NCBI RefSeq assembly: GCF_014982785.1
Contig: NZ_JADCKB010000026.1
Span: forward strand, 1 to 40,810
From: Ructibacterium gallinarum
GTDB taxonomy: Bacteria; Bacillota; Clostridia; Monoglobales; Monoglobaceae
DNA: 40,810 bases
Direction of reading: 5' to 3'
Shown: positions 1 to 8,429 of the stretch, one piece after another
Layout of the letters: each line of letters begins with the position of its first letter
How positions within the stretch are numbered: position 1 is the stretch's first letter
The notes under the pieces: generated by a model
What the model was told of the DNA's origin: nothing
Databases searched by the model: none
Seen by the model: the letters and a program-made list of their open reading frames with translations, nothing else
Made by a program: the position numbers and the translations under genes

Positions 1-72
1 AGACGCCCTCATGGCTCTCTTGGCATGCTTACTCCCAATCAGGCTGAACTGTTATACTGGAAGCAGCCCTAA
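1..72 (+). CDS. IS3-family transposase, C-terminal fragment (partial)
   Basis: Frame 1 is open from the first base to a TAA at 70-72 and encodes 23 residues, RRPHGSLGMLTPNQAELLYW followed by KQP. The pattern RPHxSLGxxTPxQ is the typical end of the DDE integrase domain in IS3-family OrfB transposases, just after the catalytic glutamate region. The rest of the gene lies outside the window. It is convergent with the ABC exporter that follows. It is a different IS type from the one at the right end, whose tail reads KRIKQSLGYMSPVEY. Family assignment rests on this short tail only. Confidence 0.7.
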   Translation, partial: RRPHGSLGMLTPNQAELLYWKQP

Positions 73-142
73 ACTGCCGCTATCCTATTTTCCTCATTCC
101 TCTGTCTACTTTTTTGATTATGGTCCATTTTTCTCACACGCT
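73..142 (+). mobile_element. Probable terminal region of the left IS3-type element
   Basis: This non-coding stretch follows the transposase stop and precedes the ABC exporter stop. It contains TGTCTACTTTTTTGATTATG around 110-129, the kind of sequence found at IS3-type terminal inverted repeats close to the transposase stop. The other end of the element is outside the window, so the inverted repeat cannot be confirmed and the outer boundary is a guess. Confidence 0.35.
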
Positions 143-148
143 CGCTCC

Positions 149-1927
149 CTATTCATCTTCTGCATTCATGTTCAACATATCTTGAAATAAACCTTCTCTT
201 TGGCTTAGCTCATTGAAATTTCCTCTCTGTACAATTTTTCCCTGATCAAATACAAAAATCTCATCCACATTCTTCACTGTCGTCAGCCGATGGGCTATCA
301 TAATAACCGTATGCGTTTTCATTAATTCTTCCATGGCGCTTTGAATATATTTCTCGGATACATTATCCAGCGCGGATGTGGCCTCATCAAAAATCAAAAT
401 ATCCGGCTTTCCTAAAATAGCTCTGGCAATGGCAATCCGTTGCTTTTGCCCTCCCGAAATACCATATCCATCCTCTCCTACTATAGTATTCCAGCCATTT
501 GGCAGCTCGTTTACAAATTCATGTACTCTTGCGGTTTCCATTGCTTTCATAATTTCCAACATGCCGGCTTGCGGGCAGGCAATTCTTATGTTTTCAATAA
601 TGCTCCCCTGAAACATAAATGGATCCTGAGGAACGATTCCTATGCTCTTTCTCAAATCATGCAAACTAAAATCTTTGATATTCCGATTATGTATTTTTAT
701 TTCTCCGCTCTCTACCTCATATAATCGCATAATCAATTTGGTAATGGTACTTTTACCGCTACCGCTTGCACCAACCAATCCATAGCTATGGTTATACTCC
801 ATTTTACAGTTAAAATGTTCCAAGATTTTTCGATTATCATAACCAAAGGAAACATCATGAAATGCAATACACGGAGTTTGATTTCTTTTGGCTTTTTCCT
901 TTTCTATCTCAATATCACGTAAATGTTCTGTCTTTTCCGGGGTGGTTGTTTGGATATTTAACACAGTTGTAATTCTTTCAAGTCCTGCTTCTGCATTGGA
1001 ACGGATTAGGTTCACGTTGAACCATAAGTTTAGAGAATTTAAAATAATTCCCATACTGCTGACAAACGCCACAAGCTCTCCCACCGTCAATCCTCGATAA
1101 ATACAGGAAAATGCCCCTACAAAATAAATCAATGCAGTGCCAAAGTTTTGAGTGAATTCAGGTTTTGCATTTTCCACCCACTGCGTAAACGACAAACTAA
1201 CCCCTTTATTTTTCAACGTGCTCATATACTTCTCAAAATTTGTATAAATATCGTCCTCTATGGCATACATCTTGATTGCTCTGCTTCCATGAAGAACATC
1301 GCCAATATATTTACTTGCTTCTGATTCACTTTGAAGCAAATCCCCAGACAGCTTTTTAATTTTTTTCCGCGAGTGATGGTTCAGCAATATCGATACGATG
1401 ACTATCAAAAGCATAACAATGGTGAGCAGCCAATCATAGGACAACATTGCACTAAGAGATATCACCAATGCCACAGTTTGATAGGGGACATTCATAGAAA
1501 ACTGCTGTAGAAAATTTTTTAAATTTGCTGTGGGCGAACCCATGATATAATTAAACAGTTCTCCAGATGAGGTATGATCGTAAAACCGCATACACAGCGT
1601 TTGAATATGGTCAAAGAATTCAGACCGAATGCGAAACAAAAAGCCCTCCAATCCCTGAAGCATATTCCTGTACCCAATGGCCCACATACTCATGCGAAAA
1701 ATACAAACACCTACATAAATCAAACAATAAAACACCGCTATTTTTATTCTCATATCAGGCTCAACCGCTGTATTTTGAATGCCATCATCTACGATATATT
1801 TGATAATCAACGGCTGAACCGCAACTGCAATCCCCGTAAGCAAAGAAAAAAGTACAGCTGTCACTAAATTCCTTTGATACTTTTTTGAATATTCATAAAT
1901 TGTTTTCCAAAACCCTCTCTTTTCCAT
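149..1927 (-). CDS. ABC exporter, fused permease and ATP-binding half-transporter
   Basis: A type IV ABC exporter half-transporter of 592 residues, the usual length. The N-terminal 310 residues hold about six membrane segments. The C-terminal nucleotide-binding domain has Walker A GASGSGKST (about 386-394), the signature as ISGGQ rather than LSGGQ (about 490), Walker B ILIFDEAT (about 510) and the H-loop IAHRLTT. Such proteins form dimers and export drugs, lipids or peptides; the substrate here cannot be told. A GTG three codons upstream also opens the frame, but it lies inside the ribosome site AAAGGTGAG, so the ATG at 1927 (MEKRGFW) is preferred. It has its own promoter and no partner half-transporter in view. 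It is probably not functionally part of the glycan locus. Confidence 0.9.
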   Translation of the reverse strand: MEKRGFWKTIYEYSKKYQRNLVTAVLFSLLTGIAVAVQPLIIKYIVDDGIQNTAVEPDMRIKIAVFYCLIYVGVCIFRMSMWAIGYRNMLQGLEGFLFRIRSEFFDHIQTLCMRFYDHTSSGELFNYIMGSPTANLKNFLQQFSMNVPYQTVALVISLSAMLSYDWLLTIVMLLIVIVSILLNHHSRKKIKKLSGDLLQSESEASKYIGDVLHGSRAIKMYAIEDDIYTNFEKYMSTLKNKGVSLSFTQWVENAKPEFTQNFGTALIYFVGAFSCIYRGLTVGELVAFVSSMGIILNSLNLWFNVNLIRSNAEAGLERITTVLNIQTTTPEKTEHLRDIEIEKEKAKRNQTPCIAFHDVSFGYDNRKILEHFNCKMEYNHSYGLVGASGSGKSTITKLIMRLYEVESGEIKIHNRNIKDFSLHDLRKSIGIVPQDPFMFQGSIIENIRIACPQAGMLEIMKAMETARVHEFVNELPNGWNTIVGEDGYGISGGQKQRIAIARAILGKPDILIFDEATSALDNVSEKYIQSAMEELMKTHTVIMIAHRLTTVKNVDEIFVFDQGKIVQRGNFNELSQREGLFQDMLNMNAEDE

Positions 1928-2003
1928 ATCTCTCACCTTTGATCTCTATAAACTCACATAGCATAATTCCATACACTTATATCTCAGCCTTTTATTTTTG
2001 ATA

Positions 2004-2032
2004 ATTATGCAAACTGGTTGCATACACATCAA
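2004..2032 (-). promoter_or_regulatory. Sigma-A-type promoter of the ABC exporter
   Basis: On the minus strand there is a -35 TTGATG (2027-2032), a 17-bp spacer and a -10 CATAAT (2004-2009). It sits about 77 bases before the ATG at 1927, giving a leader of roughly 70 nt. The near-consensus boxes and exact 17-bp spacing are seen directly; activity is inferred. Confidence 0.6.
2007..2023. promoter_or_regulatory. Candidate operator, inverted repeat ATGCAA-N5-TTGCAT
   Basis: The 17-bp sequence ATGCAAACTGGTTGCAT has two perfect 6-base arms around 5 bases. It covers part of the -10 and most of the -35/-10 spacer of the exporter promoter, where a bound repressor would block RNA polymerase. No regulator gene is adjacent within the window, so the binding protein is unknown. 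Confidence 0.45.
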
Positions 2033-2128
2033 CACCCATTTGTCTCCATACCATGCATGTATATCAATAAATTTCAAACACAAATATATATATCACTTAC
2101 ATAAACTATTTAAGATATATGCTCAAAC

Positions 2129-3313
2129 TTACAGTTTTTCATGTAAAATGACACCATCATTTTTTAGTAACTGCTGTAAATAATTCATATCAATTTTCTC
2201 GAAATTGCTACAAAACGAAGCTGCTGTACCGGCAGCTTGACCCGAAACTGAACACACCGGAATAACGCGCGTAATATCCCACATAATGTCTGTCACTGAA
2301 ATGCACCGACCGGCTGTAATTAAATTTTTGACGTTTTTACCGTAAAGAGCTCGAAATGATAATTCATAAACAGGACCTCGCTTACGCCAATTCCCAAATA
2401 ATCCCACACTATCATCCAATTTACGATGTTTTGTATTTTCGTCTTGTGTATACACTCCTTGTAGACGCCGAGTCATTCTAACCTGTGGAATTGTGGCAAG
2501 TGTCGAGAGGGCATGTTTGGGGGAATTCTTCTCCTTTTCAAGAAAATCATTTAACACCATTTTACGCGAATACATCACATATTGCGTTAATTCATATGCA
2601 TCAATTCCCAAAATACGTTTTTGGGCTATTCTTTCTTTTAGCTTTTCCGTCTCGAGTTTTTCACTGAATCCAAGTTCTTTTAAGCAATATGAATTATTTT
2701 CTATATAATAATACCACGCGGCCGGTATATTTCCTCGCTGAAACGTCACAGTTGATTCTTCGGCAAAATAACATACATCAGCATCGCCAGTTGTATCAAT
2801 AACACTATTCACGGAAATCGCCGAACGTCCACTTTTATTTTCAATTATTACATGGGTAATTCTATTTTCCTGTTTTCTAACCGCACATACATTTGTTCCA
2901 AACAATATTTTAATTCCTTGATTTTGCAATAACTGCTCAATTTCAATGGCAAATATTTGAGGGTTATAACGAATTTCAAATCGTCTTTCGCTACGTTCTT
3001 TCACCGTCCCTCCCTCTAACCATTCCGGACAATACATGTCTTCAATGCCATTTCGAATAGAAAGACGCAAAAGTTCTTCTGGAATTCCAAAAATAACTTG
3101 ATGCCCTTTTCCATCACATAACGGAAGATATGTCGTTACCAACCCAAGTGTAGCAAGCCCGCCCAGCAAATATTCACGTTCCACTAAAAGCACTTTAGCT
3201 CCATGTCTTGAAGCAGCAAGTGCTGCTGATATTCCTGCAATGCCTCCACCACATACTAAAACATCATACTCATCGTATACTGGCAATTGTCTTTCAGGTT
3301 CAATTATATACAT
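2129..3313 (-). CDS. FAD-dependent oxidoreductase (FAD_oxidored / PF12831-like)
   Basis: A flavoprotein of 394 residues without a signal peptide, so cytoplasmic. The N-terminal Rossmann fold shows GGGIAGISAALAASRHGAKV (22-41) with the ribose-binding acidic residue E45. The second FAD-contact region near the C-terminus shows ITAGRCISVTDIMWD and then GQAAGTAA (about 358-365). This layout is typical of the PF12831 family, whose members often sit in polysaccharide-use loci but have mostly unknown substrates. By context it may oxidise or reduce a sugar or sugar acid released by the locus; this is inference. It is separated from the TIM-barrel gene upstream by about 250 bp, so it may have its own promoter, but none is obvious. 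Confidence 0.85.
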   Translation of the reverse strand: MYIIEPERQLPVYDEYDVLVCGGGIAGISAALAASRHGAKVLLVEREYLLGGLATLGLVTTYLPLCDGKGHQVIFGIPEELLRLSIRNGIEDMYCPEWLEGGTVKERSERRFEIRYNPQIFAIEIEQLLQNQGIKILFGTNVCAVRKQENRITHVIIENKSGRSAISVNSVIDTTGDADVCYFAEESTVTFQRGNIPAAWYYYIENNSYCLKELGFSEKLETEKLKERIAQKRILGIDAYELTQYVMYSRKMVLNDFLEKEKNSPKHALSTLATIPQVRMTRRLQGVYTQDENTKHRKLDDSVGLFGNWRKRGPVYELSFRALYGKNVKNLITAGRCISVTDIMWDITRVIPVCSVSGQAAGTAASFCSNFEKIDMNYLQQLLKNDGVILHEKL

Positions 3314-3562
3314 ACTTTATTTACCTCTCCCTCTCCTATAACTAATTACTTACGGACAAAGCTTGAAAAGCCATTTTAGTTTAGCTGGTTTTATAAATTT
3401 ATAAAAAACATCTCTTAATGAAATGGTATAGCTCCACAATTACCGACGTCTATACTTTTACCTATGTATAAGAATCCCTTTTTTATAGTTTCCTTCTCAG
3501 GTTGCAATAATATTTTGCTTTGAAATTATCTAATATTGTTATTTCGTTTCCTTCATCTCTAT
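3314..3562. other. Intergenic spacer with an 18-bp AT-rich palindrome
   Basis: This 249-bp gap between two minus-strand genes contains the perfect palindrome TTTTATAAATTTATAAAA at 3389-3406. I find no convincing -35/-10 pair with 16-18 bp spacing and no terminator with a U tract. The palindrome could be a regulator site or chance in AT-rich DNA. Confidence 0.35.
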
Positions 3563-4975
3563 CTAAAGCAATTCTCCAACACTAAAATCACAAAGCTCAT
3601 ACATTCCGCAATTCCAATTTTCATTTTTAATAGCTAATTTTATAGGTATTTCGCCCTCGTAAAGTCCCAAAGCGAGTTTATATTTTCCTTTCGGAACATT
3701 TTTAAAATTAAGAATTATTGTTTCAGTATGTTTATTTTCCCAATGCAGGTTTATACCTTCACAAGAAAACAACTCATATTTTGCATTTTCATTAATAGCA
3801 CAAATTTTTAGCGTATAACTATTATAAGCTTTGGCCCACCCATGGTTTTCAACATATAATTTCATAACAGTTTTTGTTCCGCATACACATTCTGGTAAGT
3901 CTATTCCCGTAATAAAATACCAATATCCAAGTCTGTTTGCAATATACTCTGTGAGAGCATGTCTTTCATCAATCCATGGATGAAGGTATCCGTGAAAACC
4001 AGCATAGGATGCATGTGCATTTTTTAAAGCTTCTACAAATGCCAAGCCCTCCTTAAAGATTGCACTATCAACAACACGATAATGTGCAAACTCCAGATCA
4101 ACAGGGGCATTTTTATATGCCTCCTCGAAAAAACATTGCAAACTCAACGTATCATATCCAAAGGTATCCGAATAGTATTTAACACATATAGAGTCATCTC
4201 TTGCTCCAATTCCCTTGCCTATGCAATAATACATAAATGTTTTCGCTGCTTCTTCACCCTCTGCACGGCATGCAGTGTCAATCATATCATCGTTCAAAAT
4301 CAACGTCGTATCAGAAAAATATTTAAGATGAAGATCGACATGTTTTCGCAGAACATCTATAGCGTCAAACGCACATCCTCCCGCATAACGGTGCCCTTCT
4401 CCCCATGTTCCATATGTACCTATGTCAACAAATTCCACAAGCGGGTGTCCGTTATACTTTTTTCCAAATTCTGAAAGCATATTCTCAAGCTTGTTTAAAA
4501 AGATAGGATCTCCGTAATCAGGTTCCCACAATTTTTCATTGGGATTATCCCATACATCATCCTTCAAACTTGGAAAGTACTCTCCCCTTGCTCCCGCAAG
4601 ACGAACCCACTCAGGCGTTGCATATGTTAAATATGGTTCATAACAACAAACCCTAAAGGAAAATTTGTATCCATATATAGCCCATACATTAATTATTTCA
4701 TCAATCCACTCCCACTCAAAGATCCCTTCCTGCGGTTCAATATCACACCAATCGACACGTAAATATAAGTGATTCATCCCAGGGAACTTTTCAAAATGAT
4801 CACTTGCATCCAATTTATCTCGATACAAAGGGCTAGATTTTCCATTATCTATATAGTGATAATACCACCCCTTATGAGGATTTTTCAAAACTGTTTTATC
4901 ATCTATAATTGGACGTAAATCAATATATTTTTTTGATGTACTTGCTTTAACATAAAATATATCATTCATTATCAT
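3563..4975 (-). CDS. DUF4832-like TIM-barrel glycoside hydrolase-type protein
   Basis: A cytoplasmic protein of 470 residues with no signal peptide. It has the features of the DUF4874/DUF4832 group: NPHKGWYYHY near residue 32, VDWCDIEPQEGIFEW (about 74-88, a TIM-barrel glycosidase pattern), and IGTYGTWGEGH (about 185-195). E193 in that last motif is a candidate acid/base, and E295 in VDLEFAHY is a candidate nucleophile. The last 110 residues look like a beta-sandwich. The family resembles glycosidases but its reaction is not established to my knowledge. The ribosome site GGAGG is 4 bases before the first ATG and 10 before a second one at 4969 (MNDIFY), so the start is uncertain by two codons. 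It lies 18 bases after the serine hydrolase gene and is probably cotranscribed with it. Confidence 0.7.
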   Translation of the reverse strand: MIMNDIFYVKASTSKKYIDLRPIIDDKTVLKNPHKGWYYHYIDNGKSSPLYRDKLDASDHFEKFPGMNHLYLRVDWCDIEPQEGIFEWEWIDEIINVWAIYGYKFSFRVCCYEPYLTYATPEWVRLAGARGEYFPSLKDDVWDNPNEKLWEPDYGDPIFLNKLENMLSEFGKKYNGHPLVEFVDIGTYGTWGEGHRYAGGCAFDAIDVLRKHVDLHLKYFSDTTLILNDDMIDTACRAEGEEAAKTFMYYCIGKGIGARDDSICVKYYSDTFGYDTLSLQCFFEEAYKNAPVDLEFAHYRVVDSAIFKEGLAFVEALKNAHASYAGFHGYLHPWIDERHALTEYIANRLGYWYFITGIDLPECVCGTKTVMKLYVENHGWAKAYNSYTLKICAINENAKYELFSCEGINLHWENKHTETIILNFKNVPKGKYKLALGLYEGEIPIKLAIKNENWNCGMYELCDFSVGELL

Positions 4976-4993
4976 TCATCCTCCAACTACTTC

Positions 4994-6166
4994 CTATATG
5001 CAAGAATATATAATATTTCTTAACCGCGGTTGATAATATTCTTCTCTTGGATTTAAACAATGCTGAACGTAAAAAATGCCTAAATTCAGTGTAGTATCTA
5101 CCCACACTGATGCTCCAGCCGCTCCGCCCCAGCCAAATTCACCGATGGAACTAAGAGAACCACCGGCAGCACGATCCATCATTGTTCTTACGCCAAACCC
5201 ATAACCATATCCTTTAAGCTGTTTCCAATTAAAATCTTTCATTTGTTTACGATTCAAACGATTTGTTTTCATAAGATCAACGGTTTTCTCTTGAAGTATT
5301 CTTTCACCATTTATTCCTACTCCAGAATTTGCTAAGGCGGCAGCAAGCTTTGCGTAATCAGATACATTGGTGATAATTCCCGCTCCACCACTGTCATATT
5401 CTTCAGAATATACTAAAGAATTTGTTTTTTCTTTTTTTATAAATTTGCCTACCATCGAATTACCATATTGTTGTGCTTTCACAATATCAAATGTATTTGC
5501 ACTATTTGTTTCAAATACGTATTGCTCCGCCATTCTTTCGGCCACACTTTTATCACAATGATATGTCGTATCTTTCATTTCAAGCGGAATAAAGATATTT
5601 TTCTGCATATATTCACTGAATTTCTTTCCACTTACCACCGCTATCACCTCAGCCAATATATCATGTGACAAACCATACATCCAGCGTGTACCGGGTTCAA
5701 AATTCAAAGGTGTTTCAGCAAGACATCTAATTACATTATGTGTATCCGCAATATCATTATTGATTTTTTTTGCTTTATCCACGGCTTCTTTACAATCATA
5801 GCTAAAACCTGATGTCATTGAAAATAAATCACCTATTGTAATGGGTTTTTCAGCTTTTTTTAAAGTGTTATCACTGCATTGCACCATCATATGGCGGAAT
5901 TCAGGTATATAATCATACAGCGGATCAGAAACAAGAATTTTCCCATTTTCTATAAGCTGCATACCAGCAACGGCTGTTGCAATTTTTGAACAGGAATAAA
6001 TAAAATATAATTCATCACCGTTGAGATGCACATTATTTTCTAAATCAGAATAACCGCTTGCATATTCAAAAATTTTCTGTCCATCCTTATATATTTCTAT
6101 AGCATTACCTGGGGTTCGGCTTTTGGCCATTTCATTCATAAAAATTTTTAATCTTGAAAAATCCAC
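4994..6166 (-). CDS. Serine hydrolase of the beta-lactamase / class C esterase family
   Basis: A PF00144-type enzyme of 390 residues without signal peptide or membrane segments, thus probably an intracellular esterase or amidase rather than a secreted beta-lactamase. It has the SxxK catalytic motif as S58-C-S-K61. The tyrosine motif is probably Y164 (WMYGLS). The third motif is FGWGGAAGAS near residue 340, as in EstB-like esterases, rather than the KTG of beta-lactamases. In a glycan locus such proteins may remove acyl groups from imported sugars; this is inference. It heads the two-gene block with the DUF4832-like gene and follows a 300-bp spacer. Confidence 0.85.
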   Translation of the reverse strand: MDFSRLKIFMNEMAKSRTPGNAIEIYKDGQKIFEYASGYSDLENNVHLNGDELYFIYSCSKIATAVAGMQLIENGKILVSDPLYDYIPEFRHMMVQCSDNTLKKAEKPITIGDLFSMTSGFSYDCKEAVDKAKKINNDIADTHNVIRCLAETPLNFEPGTRWMYGLSHDILAEVIAVVSGKKFSEYMQKNIFIPLEMKDTTYHCDKSVAERMAEQYVFETNSANTFDIVKAQQYGNSMVGKFIKKEKTNSLVYSEEYDSGGAGIITNVSDYAKLAAALANSGVGINGERILQEKTVDLMKTNRLNRKQMKDFNWKQLKGYGYGFGVRTMMDRAAGGSLSSIGEFGWGGAAGASVWVDTTLNLGIFYVQHCLNPREEYYQPRLRNIIYSCI

Positions 6167-6469
6167 AATTCCTTCTCCTATTTTACTTTAAAAGTTAAAA
6201 TATATATTTGCTGTTTGCACAATTAATCTTATACCTTCCATCATTCAAATCATCCGTCTCTCAAGCATAGATATTTCCTGCCAAAAGCATTATATTTAAA
6301 ATCAAATACCATCATGCCTATCAAATTTGATTATTCCCGATTCACCAATTTCACAAAACAGTCTGCCCTATATGTTTTAATTTGCAAGTTTTTAATATTC
6401 ATTACTTTTTCCAAAACATTTTTTAGTTCCCCGCTGTATATGTCAAACAATGGGGAACTAAATATTATA
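6167..6469. other. 300-bp spacer; no gene seen
   Basis: This gap separates the SGNH hydrolase from the serine hydrolase gene. Apart from the hairpin at 6422-6462 I find no clear feature. The region must contain the promoter for the downstream genes if transcription stops at the hairpin, but I see no good -35/-10 pair. Confidence 0.4.
6422..6462. terminator. 11-bp perfect hairpin after the SGNH hydrolase gene
   Basis: TTTAGTTCCCC (6422-6432) pairs perfectly with GGGGAACTAAA (6452-6462) around a 19-base loop. It starts 8 bases after the SGNH hydrolase stop codon. In the direction of that gene the stem is followed by AAATGTTTTGG and not by a clear U tract, so it is not a textbook terminator. 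It may end or stabilise the 3' end of the long operon transcript. Confidence 0.4.
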
Positions 6470-8428
6470 TTATTTTTTTATTATAGTAACCGTATGTGTT
6501 TTGGGAATGGCGGCCTCCTTGGCTTGCGTTTCAAAATTTTTTATTTCATTCCAGGATGCGGACTGAGTTTCTTTATATCCATATTTTTCATAATCCGTAT
6601 CAATTAATTGAAAATATCTATTAAAATATCCAATTAAATCAGGCACCTTATCTTTTAACTCATTGTAGGTATATATATGATGTATTTGCATTTGTTGTTC
6701 AGTAAGGGCAATAGTCCTGTATTGCGATTCCGCTCTCGTCTTTTTGTTGCAAAGTTCATACGCCTGCATAGCTTGTACCTGGCCAGGATTATTTTTATTG
6801 ACTGCAATGTTGACGCCTTCTGCAAGCTGTGCAGAAGTATATTCTCCCATGCTTATATCATCCATCGACACATTGTATGTTCCTGCATCAAGATTGGTAA
6901 TTTTTATTATCTCTCTATTAATTTCATCTGATATATTTAATCTCCAATTTTCCTCAGCATTTTTATAAGCATCTGTATAAGCCATAGGAATTGAATAAGG
7001 TATATATGTATATCTCAAGCTGTCAGGCTCACACTCCTTAAGCACAACATCTGCATTTTCGCTGGTCACTTTTCCAGTATCGACATCTATTGCAACATTT
7101 GCAACAACATCCGATGTACCTTGCTGCTTAATAAATTGATATGCCATATAAAATCCACCATTATCTCCAGGATGCGTTCGATCTGTTCCAGTAATAATCG
7201 GCTGGGTATCACCCAATCCTCTCCTCTCATTAGTAAATTCAGTGGTTGTTGTCCATTCGTCAATGCAAGGAAGATTATATTTTTGTGCCAGCGCCTGTAC
7301 TCCTTCTGCTATTTTTCCAATTGCAATGTTTTTCTGTGGATATGAATCGGTTGTTGCCCCTTCAAAATCCGTTGAATCCTGAACGCACGATGTCATTAGG
7401 GTCAGTCCTTTTTTACATTCTATAATTTTCTTTATAATATCCTCATATTTTGTTAAAGTACGTTCAAGCGCATTAACATCGTTAACATCATCAGGGTTGA
7501 ATGTTCGGCTTGCATCATTTGTCCCAATCATCAGAACGCATTCATCTATGTCACCTGAAAACTTATCATGAAATATATCATAATCCAATCTATTGTAAAC
7601 TCCATTAATGGTATCTCCGCCAATTCCTTTATTAACAATTTCAATATTTCTTTTGGGATATCTTGTCTGATAATAATGTTCTATGACAGAAAGATGATAT
7701 GCATTATGTGTAATACTATCACCGATAAAGGCTATTTTAACATCAGTATTATCAGAGCCAAACGCTGTATCTCCTATATTCTTTTGATAATTTTTAGACA
7801 AAGGGTTCACACTGTCTATATCAGCGAAAATAAACCCTTTGGCATATTTCGCATTATCCGGAACGACAATTCCTGTATCATATTCGTATGTAGTATTTAT
7901 GTCATCAAAAGAATAATTACCATTCATCAAATTAGCTCCTATCATTATATCATTATCATCATAAAAAGCGACAATTACATTATATTGACCACCATCCCCA
8001 TATTGATTTTTAACTTTAACAACAGCCTTTGATATATCGCCTGAGTTTAACGAAGAATGATAACGATCATTGGTTATTGATACATTAAAAGAAGCCGTAA
8101 TTTCCGACTTTAACACAGTAATATTGTCTGTAACATCCGCACTGCCTTCCCGGATACGAAAATTATAATCATTGATATTATTAGGAAATTTAAATTTCGC
8201 ACTATACTTGCAAGCGGTGTCTGAAACAAATTCATTAATATAAGCTATTTTTCCGTCTTGTTTACTTTGTGCCATCAAAGTCACTTTAGTACCTGCGTTT
8301 TCAGTAATCCCTTCTATATATACATTCTGAGTTGTATTACAGTACCCCACATTACTTGAAGCATTCCCAGAAACAGAGATAACCATAGCCATAAATACTG
8401 ACAATATAATACTAATCTTTCTTAACAT
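6470..8428 (-). CDS. Secreted SGNH/GDSL hydrolase with N-terminal beta modules
   Basis: A 652-residue exported protein with a signal peptide (MLRKISIILSVFMAMVISVSG). Residues about 30-110 and 115-220 are small beta modules related to those in neighbouring exported proteins. The SGNH domain follows: GDSITHNAY with S238, GIGGDT (about 268-273), GTND with N304 and DRTHPGD with D416 and H419, so all four blocks are intact. Such enzymes in sugar loci are usually carbohydrate O-deacetylases. The C-terminal 190 residues are unrecognised. A longer reading begins at 8440, but its first codons contain the ribosome site GGAGGG, so the ATG at 8428 is chosen. Only one base separates it from the GH36 stop, which points to translational coupling. 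Confidence 0.85.
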   Translation of the reverse strand: MLRKISIILSVFMAMVISVSGNASSNVGYCNTTQNVYIEGITENAGTKVTLMAQSKQDGKIAYINEFVSDTACKYSAKFKFPNNINDYNFRIREGSADVTDNITVLKSEITASFNVSITNDRYHSSLNSGDISKAVVKVKNQYGDGGQYNVIVAFYDDNDIMIGANLMNGNYSFDDINTTYEYDTGIVVPDNAKYAKGFIFADIDSVNPLSKNYQKNIGDTAFGSDNTDVKIAFIGDSITHNAYHLSVIEHYYQTRYPKRNIEIVNKGIGGDTINGVYNRLDYDIFHDKFSGDIDECVLMIGTNDASRTFNPDDVNDVNALERTLTKYEDIIKKIIECKKGLTLMTSCVQDSTDFEGATTDSYPQKNIAIGKIAEGVQALAQKYNLPCIDEWTTTTEFTNERRGLGDTQPIITGTDRTHPGDNGGFYMAYQFIKQQGTSDVVANVAIDVDTGKVTSENADVVLKECEPDSLRYTYIPYSIPMAYTDAYKNAEENWRLNISDEINREIIKITNLDAGTYNVSMDDISMGEYTSAQLAEGVNIAVNKNNPGQVQAMQAYELCNKKTRAESQYRTIALTEQQMQIHHIYTYNELKDKVPDLIGYFNRYFQLIDTDYEKYGYKETQSASWNEIKNFETQAKEAAIPKTHTVTIIKK

Positions 8429-8429
8429 T

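Noticed and set aside
121-148. Possible second ABC half-transporter starting after the exporter stop
   Set aside because: A GTG frame beginning near 134 on the minus strand reads only 22 codons before a stop and runs into IS terminal sequence.
4082-4474. Open frame of 130 codons on the plus strand
   Set aside because: It is antisense to the DUF4832-like gene, whose motifs are conserved; the reverse frame shows no family features.
4994-6166. Antibiotic-resistance beta-lactamase
   Set aside because: The protein lacks a signal peptide and has WGGAAG in place of the KTG motif, which fits esterase-type family members within a sugar locus better.
7568-8032. Open frame of 154 codons on the plus strand
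   Set aside because: It lies entirely opposite the SGNH hydrolase gene. Its translation is rich in Ile and Asn with no domain, and no ribosome site precedes it.
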